Source of the DNA: Caldalkalibacillus thermarum
GTDB taxonomy: Bacteria > Bacillota > Bacilli > Caldalkalibacillales > Caldalkalibacillaceae
DNA length: 37,752 nt
Reading direction: 5' to 3'
Assembly: GCF_014644735.1 (NCBI RefSeq)
Contig: NZ_BMKZ01000006.1
Span: 57,052-94,803, forward strand
Part shown: positions 1 through 8,523 of the stretch, piece by piece
Numbering within the stretch: position 1 is the stretch's first letter
How the letters are laid out: every line of letters begins with the position of its first letter
Notes under the pieces: model-generated
Seen by the model: only the letters and a program-made list of their open reading frames with translations
Told to the model about the DNA's origin: nothing
Databases searched by the model: none
Position numbers and translations under genes: made by a program

Positions 1-64
1 GATCAATTTTAAACTGCGATGCTGAGATGAAGTCAGAAAACACAGAACAGACAAGGGACGGAAA

Positions 65-108
65 AAGCGCAAAAATCACCCTGCAAAACAGAGGCAATTT
101 TTGCGCTT
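65..108 (-). promoter_or_regulatory. Leader hairpin downstream of the left-edge promoter
   Basis: A perfect 12-bp inverted repeat (65-76 with 97-108) encloses a 20-nt loop that can itself fold (CTG...CAG plus CC/GG). It lies about 30 nt after the predicted start of the outward transcript. On that transcript it is followed by a short T run. It could be an attenuator-like terminator or an operator. The regulated gene is not visible. Confidence 0.5.
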
Positions 109-146
109 CTCCAAATCTCCGCAAAGTTATATTTAATTCTTTATTT

Positions 147-176
147 ATTATACACATCGGTTTCTGCACTTGTCAA
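147..176 (-). promoter_or_regulatory. Strong sigma-A promoter reading off the left edge
   Basis: On the minus strand there is a perfect -35 TTGACA (171-176) and a perfect -10 TATAAT (147-152) separated by 18 bp. Transcription would start near position 140 and run leftward, so it serves a gene outside the window. It lies in the 200-bp non-coding stretch downstream of the phosphodiesterase gene. I see no credible gene in 1-200. Confidence 0.75.
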
Positions 177-200
177 GCGCCTTCAGATCTTCTCTGCTCC

Positions 201-929
201 CTACCGATAAACCTCTAACAGCTTTTGGGCTTGATCGGGATAGTCGGTTATGACACCATCGACCCCATACTGATAGCACCAAGCCAAGTCCTCACTCCGA
301 TTAACAGTATAAGTATAAATTGGTTTTTTCAATCGATTCAGCACTGCAACCGTATGCTCTGTCAAATATGGATAGGCAGGATGAATGCTAAACAGGTCTA
401 ACTCATTGGCGTTGATATAGTTGGGTAAATCAAGTAATTGCCCATATAGCAATAAGCCCGTTTTTATCTCCGGAAGATATTCTTGCACAATTTGGATAGC
501 GAAGTGATCAAAAGAGGAAATAATGACCTGATGCTGCCTGTTCTTACTCATGAGCAAATCGATGACCAGCTGTTCAATGTTGCCCCTCATCCGAGGAATA
601 ATTTTCAACTCCAGATTAAGCAGGATGTGCTCCGGGACAAGGTTGAGTACTTCCTCCAAGGTAGGAATTTTCTCACCGGCAAACTTAGCATCATACCACG
701 CACCAGCATCCAGCTGGCGAATCTGTTCCAGCTCCATTTCCATCACTAACCCTGTACCATTGGTGGTGCGGTCAACCCAAAAATCGTGGATCACCACCAG
801 CTGTTCATCCCTGGTCAGCTGCACGTCCAGTTCCAGGGCCGTACAACCCTGTTCCAAAGCCAATTCAAAAGCCGCCAAAGTGTTTTCAGGGGCATAGCCG
901 CTCGCGCCCCGATGTCCAAAAATGAGCAT
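201..929 (-). CDS. Glycerophosphodiester phosphodiesterase, cytosolic type
   Basis: A 242-aa protein of the GDPD family, a TIM-barrel enzyme that splits glycerophosphodiesters into glycerol-3-phosphate and an alcohol. The signature HRGASGYAPENT begins at His6. Glu33, Asp35 and His48 (in VIHD) match the family's metal ligands and second catalytic histidine. There is no signal peptide, so it should act in the cytoplasm, as the roughly 240-aa UgpQ/YqiK-type enzymes do, unlike exported GlpQ. The start is supported by GAGAGGAGA six or so bases upstream. It is the last gene of a leftward set with the TatD and EamA genes, separated from TatD by 92 bp. The family call is firm; the exact substrate is not determined. 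Confidence 0.9.
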   Translation of the reverse strand: MLIFGHRGASGYAPENTLAAFELALEQGCTALELDVQLTRDEQLVVIHDFWVDRTTNGTGLVMEMELEQIRQLDAGAWYDAKFAGEKIPTLEEVLNLVPEHILLNLELKIIPRMRGNIEQLVIDLLMSKNRQHQVIISSFDHFAIQIVQEYLPEIKTGLLLYGQLLDLPNYINANELDLFSIHPAYPYLTEHTVAVLNRLKKPIYTYTVNRSEDLAWCYQYGVDGVITDYPDQAQKLLEVYR

Positions 930-1021
930 GTCAAGTCTCCTCTCTCAGAAACACTGTTAGCAATGCGGTTATCAATGTATCCCATTTCAACCAAACTGTC
1001 AATCATTTGTGAAAACATTTG

Positions 1022-1864
1022 CTATTCGCCGTGTTTGTTTGATTGCCAAAGTTGCCATGACCGGTATTGGTCCTTTTTAAGCAGCAGCTTATGCACATTG
1101 ATCATCAGTTGATTGGCCAACCCACTTGCCCCCAACCCTTTAAGACAGGCTACGTAGTCAACAACCTGAGGCAAAAACAACGGTGTCGTATTTTGTCCCT
1201 CAAATGGTCCAGCAAAAGGCCATGGACCGTCCGTTTCCACTAGCAGATTCTCTATTGGCACAAGCTCAACCAGACGCTGATCCCGCTTTCGATAGCACAC
1301 CTCAGGCGTCACAGAAACATAGTAGCCGGCTTTGACAATTTGCTGAATCATCTCTTGCGGTGCTTTAAGCCAGTGAAAATGTGCCCTTGACACGTTTTCC
1401 TGTTGTAACAGCTCAAAGACAGATTGCACCTTATCATGGACCGCATGCAGAAGCACGGGAAGATCGAACATTTGGCTTTGTTGCAAAAAAAGCCTGAGCA
1501 GCTCCATATACCCTTCCAGGGGCGGATGCCCCATTTTTTCCAAAGTGTAATGGGGCAAGCCGACTTCTCCAAGGGCTGCTATCCACCTTCGCTCTTGGCG
1601 GACCAAGCTAAACAGCTCACACAGTTCCTTCTCGCTGGGAAGGGGCTGTTCAGGATGATAGCCAACTGCCGCATATACAAAGTCTGGATACCACTGCTTC
1701 AAATCCAGCGTACGGTAAGCGGAAGCAAGGTCAGTAGAGACAGCGACCACACCGCTGACACCGGCCAACTGCCAGCGGTTAATCATATCATGGAGCTTCT
1801 CTTTCCCGTAACGAAGCAAATATTGATCCAAATGCAGATGGGCATCAATGTACTTGTTTCCCAT
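1022..1864 (-). CDS. TatD-family metal-dependent hydrolase
   Basis: A 280-aa amidohydrolase-fold protein. The N-terminal metal site IDAHLHLD gives His9 and His11. The mid-protein motif ALGEVGL supplies the conserved glutamate, and LLVETDGPW near residue 215 supplies the aspartate. These are the hallmarks of the TatD family, whose members are 3'-5' DNA/RNA exonucleases or amide-bond hydrolases. It resembles the divergent Bacillus TatD-like proteins more than classical TatD. GAGGTGA lies at proper distance from the ATG. It starts 11 bp after the EamA gene, so the two are probably cotranscribed. The cellular substrate cannot be told from sequence. Confidence 0.85.
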   Translation of the reverse strand: MGNKYIDAHLHLDQYLLRYGKEKLHDMINRWQLAGVSGVVAVSTDLASAYRTLDLKQWYPDFVYAAVGYHPEQPLPSEKELCELFSLVRQERRWIAALGEVGLPHYTLEKMGHPPLEGYMELLRLFLQQSQMFDLPVLLHAVHDKVQSVFELLQQENVSRAHFHWLKAPQEMIQQIVKAGYYVSVTPEVCYRKRDQRLVELVPIENLLVETDGPWPFAGPFEGQNTTPLFLPQVVDYVACLKGLGASGLANQLMINVHKLLLKKDQYRSWQLWQSNKHGE

Positions 1865-1875
1865 CCCGGTTCACC

Positions 1876-2826
1876 TCAGGCATTGGTGCTATGTTTTTGG
1901 TCGGGAACTGATACTGACTGTTGTTCATGATCAGCTTGAACGCGTTGTGCTTGGGAGTGGTGATTACGGATAAACAGATAAATGCCGGACAAGATAATCA
2001 ATCCCCCTGCTATTTGAGCGTTACTCAGGGTTTCGCCAAGAATCAGATAGGCCAAGAGGGAGGCGCCGATCGGTTCGAACAAAACGGTGACCGAAATGAT
2101 GGATGCTCCAACCCATTTCACCGCCCAATTGAAAATGGAGTGACCCAGCAAAGTGGGAAACAGGGCCAGTGCGACGAAAAGCCACCAATCCCGAGCCGGG
2201 TAGGAGAACAGGGCTCCCCCTGTGAGCGCAACATACAGCAGGATAAACAGGGCCCCTGTGCCGTAGACCACGTAGGTATAAGTCATGATAGACAGGCGCT
2301 GCCGCAAATGCTGCCCGCACAGCCAGTAGCCTGAGACCATCGCAGCCGCCAATAAAGCAAGGGCATTGCCCCAAACCGCTTCCCCGCCAAAGCGAAAATC
2401 TCCCCAAAAGATCAGCACACTGCCACCAATGGCCAAAATTCCTGCGGCCAAAGCCTTGATCGTCATTCGTTCCCTAAACAGTACATAAGCCCCTGCAAAA
2501 GTGAACAAAGGTTGTAAGGTGACCAGCACCACCGAACTGGCCACCGAAGTGTAATTCAAAGATTCAAACCACAACACGAAATGCAAGGCTAAAAACAAAC
2601 CGCTGACAAGCAGATAGACCCATTGCCGCCTCTCTAATCTTTTCAATTCCTTAAAATAAGGGAACACAAATGGGGTCATCAACACCACAGCTAAAAACAA
2701 GCGGTAAAAGGCCACAACCTCAGCCGGTGCAGAGGACAGCTTAACCAAAACAGCTGCGGTCGAGACAAACACAGCCCCCACGATTAATCCAAAATAGGGC
2801 GGAAATACTGGTCGCTGTTGGTCCAT
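1876..2826 (-). CDS. EamA/DMT-family transporter
   Basis: About 316 aa with ten hydrophobic segments and two EamA repeats (about residues 10-140 and 155-285). The first repeat has VAFYRLFLAVVL and the second ends AGGLIILSGIYLF, both typical of drug/metabolite exporters. An ATG 18 bp further upstream is possible. I prefer the ATG at 2826 because AGGAGAGAG sits just in front of it and would otherwise fall inside the coding sequence. It heads a leftward group with TatD. The solute is unknown; family members export amino acids, their analogues or nucleosides. Confidence 0.88.
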   Translation of the reverse strand: MDQQRPVFPPYFGLIVGAVFVSTAAVLVKLSSAPAEVVAFYRLFLAVVLMTPFVFPYFKELKRLERRQWVYLLVSGLFLALHFVLWFESLNYTSVASSVVLVTLQPLFTFAGAYVLFRERMTIKALAAGILAIGGSVLIFWGDFRFGGEAVWGNALALLAAAMVSGYWLCGQHLRQRLSIMTYTYVVYGTGALFILLYVALTGGALFSYPARDWWLFVALALFPTLLGHSIFNWAVKWVGASIISVTVLFEPIGASLLAYLILGETLSNAQIAGGLIILSGIYLFIRNHHSQAQRVQADHEQQSVSVPDQKHSTNA

Positions 2827-2890
2827 TGTTCTCTCTCCTGCCATGTGTACCTGTTTAAATATTCAGCCTAATGTTGGTCTTTAGACTAGA

Positions 2891-3310
2891 CTAGGATCGT
2901 TGTGTATGTCGCCATTGTTTCCACTGAAAGTAGATAGTGCAACCGATACAATAACCGGCCAAGGCAAATGCGGCGGCCACCATTACCATACCGGCCGGGA
3001 TCCAGCCACTCCAGTGACCAGTGGTCCATAGAATACCTACGGCCAGCCCCAGAAGGATAGTGGCGATGCTCTGGTTAAAACGTTGCAATTCCGCCGCTTC
3101 CTGTTCAGCAGCCGCCAATCGGTTCTTAAGCAGCGGTTTGGTCAAGACGAAGACTACATTGCCCTTGGGACCAAACAGCAAGGCCAGCAATGATATGATG
3201 AACAATAGCGTCAACAGGAGCTGGGATTGCAACAGGATAGCCAACAAAATTCCTCCGACCATCACCCACTGATTGGCTCGGACCAATGGAACCGGAATGC
3301 CTTGTTTCAT
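2891..3310 (-). CDS. DUF4395 family membrane protein
   Basis: A 139-aa membrane protein with two hydrophobic hairpins (about residues 13-45 and 85-125) around a short polar stretch containing RFNQSIATI. The C-terminal pattern GYCIGCTIYF keeps the two conserved cysteines of DUF4395. These proteins often sit beside thiosulfate sulfurtransferase or thioredoxin-like genes, which are absent here. AAGGAGG precedes the start. An extended -10 lies upstream, so it is probably a single transcription unit or leads into the EamA-TatD genes. The function is unknown. Confidence 0.8.
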   Translation of the reverse strand: MKQGIPVPLVRANQWVMVGGILLAILLQSQLLLTLLFIISLLALLFGPKGNVVFVLTKPLLKNRLAAAEQEAAELQRFNQSIATILLGLAVGILWTTGHWSGWIPAGMVMVAAAFALAGYCIGCTIYFQWKQWRHTQRS

Positions 3311-3355
3311 AAAACTACCTCCTTATGGATATGATATTAGATTCACTTTATCATC

Positions 3356-3364
3356 ATTATAACA
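3356..3364 (-). promoter_or_regulatory. Extended -10 promoter for the DUF4395 gene
   Basis: On the minus strand TGTTATAAT is a perfect extended -10 element, 46 bp upstream of the DUF4395 start. No good -35 is visible at 16-18 bp, which is usual for extended -10 promoters. Confidence 0.5.
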
Positions 3365-3370
3365 GGAAAC

Positions 3371-3402
3371 TTAAAAACTCTCTCGGCAACGGCCGAAAGA
3401 GC
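3371..3402 (-). terminator. Intrinsic terminator after the first M3 peptidase
   Basis: On the minus strand a 10-bp stem (one G.U pair) with a CGTT loop is followed by TTTTT. It starts 26 bp after the stop of the peptidase gene and ends its transcript before the DUF4395 promoter. Confidence 0.8.
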
Positions 3403-3427
3403 TTTTTCACACACCCCTTTTGTTAGA

Positions 3428-5212
3428 TTAATTTGTATTTACCTTCTCATGTCCCTCTAATTGGTCTAAAGCCTGTTCAACTTTGGTGACCATTTCCGCT
3501 ACACGAGCTTCGGAGAGATCAAACGTAATGCCAGCTTGCTGATAAATCTCTGGCAAGGGTTTGGAACCTCCCAGGGCGAGCGCCCGTTTAAAGCGGGTTA
3601 ATGTTGCCTGGGGATCCTGTTGGTAATCAGCCCACAGTTCAAGCGCGCCCAGCTGGGCGATGACATATTCGATATAGTAAAACGGCGCTTCGAAAATATG
3701 CGGCTGTAACATCCAGCGGACTTCCAGGACCTCCTCTAAACCTCTGGTGTCTACGCCATGATAGCTCATTTCCTGAGCCAGTTCCCGAAACTTGGCCTTC
3801 CGCTCCTCAGGGGTGTGTTCAGGGTGCTCATACAGCCAGTGCTGAAATTGATCCACGACCATGGCCCATGGGAAAAACGAAATAATGCTTTCCAGTTGCT
3901 CCCGCTGGGCTCTCTCCAGCTGTGCAGGGTCCTTATAAAACACATCCCATTTATCCATCGTCAACAATTCCATGCCCATGCTGGCCAATTCAGCCACTTC
4001 CTTGTCAGCTGAGCGGTAGCTGGCCAAAGGTTGTGTCTGCATGAGATAATTGTGTACGGCGTGACCGCCCTCATGGATAAAGGTGGTCACATCCCGGCCT
4101 GAGCCTGTGGCATGCATGAAAATAAAAGATAAACCTGTCACTGGAAGATGGGAGCAAAAGCCCCCGGGAGATTTTCTTTTTCTGTTTTCCAGATCCAGCA
4201 ACCCTTTCTCCTTCATCTCCTTGAGGACGAACCCGAACTGTGCATCCAAGCGTTCAAAAATCTCAATGGTGCCTTCAATCAGCTGCTCTACTTGTTCAAA
4301 AGGCTTAAGTGGTGTTTCGTCCGGCACCATGGCCGGAATATCCCAGGGCTTGTAATCTGCTAAGCCGAGGGCTGCCCGGTGCTCCTGCTGCAAGCGGCTG
4401 GTTGCGGGCACCACATATTTTTTAATGGCCTCATACAGACGGTGGCTGTCTTCAGGCGTATAATCAAATCGTTCATATTTACGGTAGATGTAGTCCCTAT
4501 AGTTGTCAAAACCCGCATTCTGGGCAATCTGCTGGCGCAGACCGATGAGTTCACTCATCAATCCGTTTAATTTCTCTTCTTCTTTTAACACGGTGTCCCA
4601 CATCGCCCGCCAGGCTTTTTCCCTCACCTTCCTTGGGGCATGCTGCAGAACCGTTTGCATTTGCTGAAAGGTGCGTTCTTCCCCTTCCCATTCCACGGTT
4701 AAACCACCGATGATTTCATTATATTGTTTAATCAATTGACGCTCTTTAATTTCTAAAGGAATATTCTCTTCCTTAAAAAGTGAGACCGCGTTTTGGCGCG
4801 AGCGGATCAGTTCCCCATAGCGTTCCTGATCTAACTCTTTGAGGTAGGGGCTATTAACAAACTTCTTATCCAGCAAAAAGCCGTAACGTTTAATCAGTGG
4901 CAAGAGCGATTCATTTAAATGATCGTATTGTTCTTTGGCTTTCGCATCACCATGGTCGCAATTAAAGCTGATATGTATTCTGGCGGCCATCTCTTGCACC
5001 TCTTCAATTAAGGCGCTCTCCTCTTGCAGCCACTCTTCCAGGTCTTCCACCGAGTTGATCTCTTGCTGCAGCAACCCTTTTAAACGCATTTCCAGACGAT
5101 GCTTGTCCAACAGGGGATGTTGTTCATCCGCCTTCAATTCCAAAGCTAACAAATGATCCATCATCTCTACGGGCAGGACATATTCAATGACGGGTTGGTC
5201 ATCCATAAACAT
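3428..5212 (-). CDS. M3-family oligoendopeptidase (first copy)
   Basis: A zinc endopeptidase of about 594 aa that cuts short peptides in the cytoplasm. The zinc site HEGGHAVHNY begins at His380 (counted from the start used here). The third ligand lies in EVAELASMGME about 25 residues later, as in M3 enzymes. The reading frame is open back to 5302, but the longer start is implausible. A sigma-A -10 (5294-5299) and a terminator-like hairpin (5236-5261) lie inside that extension. AAGGAG at 5222-5227 is 9 nt from the ATG at 5212 and 6 nt from the one at 5215. No export signal is seen. It is not a close copy of the second M3 gene at 6525. Confidence 0.9.
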   Translation of the reverse strand: MFMDDQPVIEYVLPVEMMDHLLALELKADEQHPLLDKHRLEMRLKGLLQQEINSVEDLEEWLQEESALIEEVQEMAARIHISFNCDHGDAKAKEQYDHLNESLLPLIKRYGFLLDKKFVNSPYLKELDQERYGELIRSRQNAVSLFKEENIPLEIKERQLIKQYNEIIGGLTVEWEGEERTFQQMQTVLQHAPRKVREKAWRAMWDTVLKEEEKLNGLMSELIGLRQQIAQNAGFDNYRDYIYRKYERFDYTPEDSHRLYEAIKKYVVPATSRLQQEHRAALGLADYKPWDIPAMVPDETPLKPFEQVEQLIEGTIEIFERLDAQFGFVLKEMKEKGLLDLENRKRKSPGGFCSHLPVTGLSFIFMHATGSGRDVTTFIHEGGHAVHNYLMQTQPLASYRSADKEVAELASMGMELLTMDKWDVFYKDPAQLERAQREQLESIISFFPWAMVVDQFQHWLYEHPEHTPEERKAKFRELAQEMSYHGVDTRGLEEVLEVRWMLQPHIFEAPFYYIEYVIAQLGALELWADYQQDPQATLTRFKRALALGGSKPLPEIYQQAGITFDLSEARVAEMVTKVEQALDQLEGHEKVNTN

Positions 5213-5231
5213 CATCATCCGCTCCTTTATC

Positions 5232-5262
5232 ACAAAAAGAGCCGCACTCTGGCGACTCTTTT
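5232..5262 (-). terminator. Terminator-like hairpin in the leader of the M3 peptidase gene
   Basis: On the minus strand AAAGAGTCGC pairs with GCGGCTCTTT (one G.U pair, 6-nt loop) and runs into TTTTT. It lies downstream of the predicted -10 at 5294-5299 and just upstream of the AAGGAG site. It may terminate read-through from the dehydrogenase gene, or attenuate the peptidase transcript itself. Confidence 0.65.
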
Positions 5263-5293
5263 GTTTCGTGTTAGTTTTCCACCGTTGGAGCAG

Positions 5294-5321
5294 ATTATAC
5301 AATTATGGATGATAAATTCAA
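5294..5321 (-). promoter_or_regulatory. Sigma-A promoter of the first M3 peptidase
   Basis: On the minus strand -35 TTGAAT (5316-5321) is followed after 16 bp by a perfect -10 TATAAT (5294-5299). The start would be near 5287, giving a leader of about 75 nt that contains the hairpin at 5232-5262. Confidence 0.65.
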
Positions 5322-5336
5322 GGGTAACAGAGTCTG

Positions 5337-6290
5337 CTAATATCTCCGTTTGACATCAATGACATTGCGCATGGCTTCCGTATCTGGATAGCGCTCTAAA
5401 TTTTCTTCAAAGATGGCCAGGGCCCGGCGCATGTAGTGAGGAGAGCGGCCTGACACGTGAGGCGTTACGATGATGTTTTGCTCCGACCAGAACGGATGAT
5501 GATCAGGTAAAGGTTCCTCACTAAACACATCCAGGACAGCCCCGGCTATTTTGTCACTGCGCACCGCCTGAAGCAGAGCCTCTTCATCTACTACTTTCCC
5601 CCTGGCAATATTAATCAGATAAGCAGTGGGCTTCATCCAGTCCAATTCAGTATTGCCTACAGCATGTTCTGTCTCCGGGGTAAGAGGCAGCAAGACAACA
5701 ACAAAGTCACTTTCTTTAAACAAGATCTCCCTCTCTGCCATGGTAAGCAGTTGATCCACATAGTCGGGACAGGGAGCTTGGGAACGGCGTACAGCAAGCA
5801 CACGCATGCCGAACGCTTTGGCCCGCTTGGCAATTTCCTCTCCAATCGCCCCCAAACCGAGAATGCCGACCGTCTTGCCATAGGCTTCGTCCACCCGGAC
5901 CGACCTGTCCCACTTTCGCTCTTTCTGTAAGTCATAAAATTGATAATGGCGCCGGACCAGGGTTAAAATCATGGCCATGGTATACTCGGCCATCTGAATG
6001 CCGTGGATTCCCCGGGCGTTGGTCACCAGGATGTTCCGCTCCTCAATCCGTTCAAAAGGCATCTTTTCCAGCCCCGCACTAAGGACCTGGATCCATTTCA
6101 AGGCTGGCAACTCGTCAATCAGCTCCGGTGTCAAGTCCTCTCCGTATGTAAGCAGCACCTCGGCCTTCTGTTTAGCTTCATCTGTAACTTGGTCCATTCT
6201 GTCAAAGAATGCGAACTGGTGTTGGGGAAAGGCAGCTTGCAAGCGTTCTTGGTGCTTGGGGCTGATCTTGGCGCTTGAGATGATTCTCAT
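5337..6290 (-). CDS. D-2-hydroxyacid dehydrogenase (NAD(P)-dependent)
   Basis: About 317 aa. The Rossmann motif GLGAIGEEIAKRA lies in the middle. It is followed by the family's catalytic positions: Arg in NIARGKVVDEE, Glu in DVFSEEPLP, and His in VTPHVSG. It reduces 2-oxo acids or oxidises D-2-hydroxy acids (glyoxylate, hydroxypyruvate, phosphoglycerate-like substrates). I chose the ATG at 6290 because GGGAGGG lies 6 nt before it; an ATG 24 bp upstream would bury that site. It is divergent from the second M3 peptidase. The substrate cannot be fixed. Confidence 0.88.
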   Translation of the reverse strand: MRIISSAKISPKHQERLQAAFPQHQFAFFDRMDQVTDEAKQKAEVLLTYGEDLTPELIDELPALKWIQVLSAGLEKMPFERIEERNILVTNARGIHGIQMAEYTMAMILTLVRRHYQFYDLQKERKWDRSVRVDEAYGKTVGILGLGAIGEEIAKRAKAFGMRVLAVRRSQAPCPDYVDQLLTMAEREILFKESDFVVVLLPLTPETEHAVGNTELDWMKPTAYLINIARGKVVDEEALLQAVRSDKIAGAVLDVFSEEPLPDHHPFWSEQNIIVTPHVSGRSPHYMRRALAIFEENLERYPDTEAMRNVIDVKRRY

Positions 6291-6442
6291 GGCATTCCCT
6301 CCCAAGTTTGGCATCTTAGCTATAACCCCATACTGGCCTGCTTAGGGCCCTATTACGTTATGTCTTGATTTTTGTAAAATTGAAGGTGTTACTTCCATCA
6401 TAGCATAGTTTTGTTTATCTAAATATAACGCGGGAGAAAATA

Positions 6443-6472
6443 TTAGAAATACGAAATATTATCTGGTATAAT
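6443..6472 (+). promoter_or_regulatory. Promoter of the second M3 peptidase
   Basis: TGGTATAAT (6464-6472) is a perfect extended -10. A poor -35 (TTAGAA, 6443-6448) lies 18 bp upstream. It is about 50 bp in front of the chosen ATG. Confidence 0.6.
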
Positions 6473-6524
6473 ATGAAATGTCGGAATCATTTTGGCAATA
6501 TTAGCAAAGAAAGGACGGTTCGGC

Positions 6525-8318
6525 ATGCACACACCCTTAGTTCAAACTTGGGATTTAGATGTCTTATTTCCCGGGGGAAGCGAATCTGATGCTTTTAAAA
6601 GCTATTTAAGTGATATCGAGAAACAGGGAAACACATTGCAGCAGCTGATCCTCCGGCTAAAGCCGCCCAAGTCTCCTGCTGACACAACCTCACTGCAAGA
6701 AATTGTTGAACTGGCCCAAAACATCGCCCTCAAACTGAGACAAGCCGCATCCTTTGTCCATTGTCTCTCTGCCCAGGATATGCATGACAAAAAAGCAGTG
6801 CAATTGGGCGGCAAAGTGAAAACACTCTCTGCCCAATACGCTAATGCATTGACCCAGCTGGATCAAGTGTTACTCCAAATCGATGAAGAGGTCTGGCAAT
6901 CGATCCTATCCCGTGAACCTTTTGCTGCTCTGGCTTTCCCCCTTAATGAACGCAGATTAAGAGCCAAAGAAAAACTGCCTGCCGAGCTGGAAGCTTTGGC
7001 TAACGATCTGGCCGTCAATGGTTATCACGGCTGGAGTGATTTGTACGATACCGTTGTAAGTAAGATGACCATTCAGGTGGAGATGGATGGGGAACAAAAA
7101 GAACTGTCTGTGGGTCAGGCGTTTAATAAATTGTCGGACCCGAACCGCCAAGTGAGGCAGCACGTCTTTCAAAAGTGGCAGGAAGCCTGGGCCGAATCCG
7201 CCGACTTTTGTGCTGATGCCCTTAATCACCTGGCCGGGTTCAGGCTCAATCTGTACAAACACAGAGGATGGGACTCCGTACATAAGGAGCCGTTGGATAT
7301 CAACCGTATGTCAGCTGAAACCCTGCAAGTGATGTGGCAGGTCATTGAGCAAAATAAAGGGATTTTTGTTCGATATCTGGAGCGCAAAGCCAAACTGCTT
7401 GGTCTGAAAAAGCTCAGCTGGTATGATGTAGAGGCTCCGCTGGAACAGACACACAGAACCATCAGTTATGATGATGCAGCCCAATTTATTGTGGAGCAAT
7501 TTAACCGTTTCAGCCCCAAAATGGCAGACTTTGCGGTGCACGCCTTTGAAAACCGTTGGATCGAGGCAGAAGACAGGCCCGGCAAGCGCCCTGGAGGATT
7601 TTGCACCAGTTTTCCGGACAGCAAACAGACTCGTATTTTTATGACTTATGCAGGCACAGCGGGCAATGTCGCCACCCTGGCCCATGAGCTTGGCCATGCC
7701 TTCCATCAACATGTGATGAATGACCTGCCTCCACTCACACAGCGCTACGCCATGAACGTCGCTGAAACGGCTTCCACCTTTGCCGAATTGATTGTGGCCG
7801 ATGCGGCGCTTAAACATGCCGTGGATCATAGAGAGAAATTAGCACTGCTGGAAGACAAGGTCCAACGGGCAGTGGCCTTCTTCATGAATATCCATGCCCG
7901 CTTTCTGTTTGAAACCCGCTTCTATGAGAAGCGCAAGCAGGGCATTGTCAGCGTGGAGCGTCTGAACGAAATAATGGTAGAAGCCCAAAAAGAGGCCTAT
8001 TGTGATGCCCTTGGTGAATACGAACCCCATTTCTGGGCTTCTAAATTGCATTTTTATATTACCACTGTTCCATTTTATAATTTTCCCTATACGTTTGGGT
8101 ATCTGTTCAGTGCAGGTATTTATGCCCGCGCCCTGGAGGAAGGACGGGGATTTGAAGAGAATTACATCGCCTTGTTGCGGGATACAGGGCGCATGCAAGT
8201 GGAGGATTTGGCCCAAAAACACCTTGGTGTCGATTTGACCAAGCCCGATTTCTGGCAAAGTGCTATCAACCTGGCCGTTCAAGATGCGCAAGCCTTTTTA
8301 GATTTGACAAGCACATAA
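6525..8318 (+). CDS. pepF: M3-family oligoendopeptidase (second copy)
   Basis: About 597 aa. The N-terminus TWDLDVLFPGGSES is typical of the pepF/M3 group in Firmicutes. The zinc site HELGHAFHQH begins at His387, with the downstream glutamate in ETASTFAEL. It should degrade oligopeptides in the cytoplasm. The ATG at 6525 has AAAGGA 9 nt upstream; the TTG at 6492 does not. A strong terminator follows at 8360. Its own promoter and terminator make it monocistronic. Confidence 0.92.
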   Translation: MHTPLVQTWDLDVLFPGGSESDAFKSYLSDIEKQGNTLQQLILRLKPPKSPADTTSLQEIVELAQNIALKLRQAASFVHCLSAQDMHDKKAVQLGGKVKTLSAQYANALTQLDQVLLQIDEEVWQSILSREPFAALAFPLNERRLRAKEKLPAELEALANDLAVNGYHGWSDLYDTVVSKMTIQVEMDGEQKELSVGQAFNKLSDPNRQVRQHVFQKWQEAWAESADFCADALNHLAGFRLNLYKHRGWDSVHKEPLDINRMSAETLQVMWQVIEQNKGIFVRYLERKAKLLGLKKLSWYDVEAPLEQTHRTISYDDAAQFIVEQFNRFSPKMADFAVHAFENRWIEAEDRPGKRPGGFCTSFPDSKQTRIFMTYAGTAGNVATLAHELGHAFHQHVMNDLPPLTQRYAMNVAETASTFAELIVADAALKHAVDHREKLALLEDKVQRAVAFFMNIHARFLFETRFYEKRKQGIVSVERLNEIMVEAQKEAYCDALGEYEPHFWASKLHFYITTVPFYNFPYTFGYLFSAGIYARALEEGRGFEENYIALLRDTGRMQVEDLAQKHLGVDLTKPDFWQSAINLAVQDAQAFLDLTST

Positions 8319-8359
8319 ATTTCAATTATAAATTATTAAATACAGAAAAAATGGTACAA

Positions 8360-8395
8360 GGATGAGTCCCTATAGGGGCCATCCTATTTGTTTTT
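8360..8395 (+). terminator. Intrinsic terminator after the second M3 peptidase
   Basis: GGATG pairs with CATCC and GTCCC with GGGGC around a TATA loop, with one bulged A. TATTTGTTTTT follows. It lies about 40 bp after the stop. Confidence 0.8.
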
Positions 8396-8523
8396 CCAAA
8401 TTAAAGGATAAAACCAGGTTTAGCATCGAAATAATAAAATAAGGAAAGTCCAGCCTCCCTGGGTACTGCCTGGGAATGCTTTTCTTAAAACATACATTGC
8501 ATTAATTGAACAGAGGTGAAAGA

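Noticed and set aside
3428-8318. The two M3 peptidases as a recent tandem duplication
   Set aside because: The proteins differ clearly in N-terminus, zinc-site context and overall sequence, and are divergent with another gene between, so they are old paralogues.
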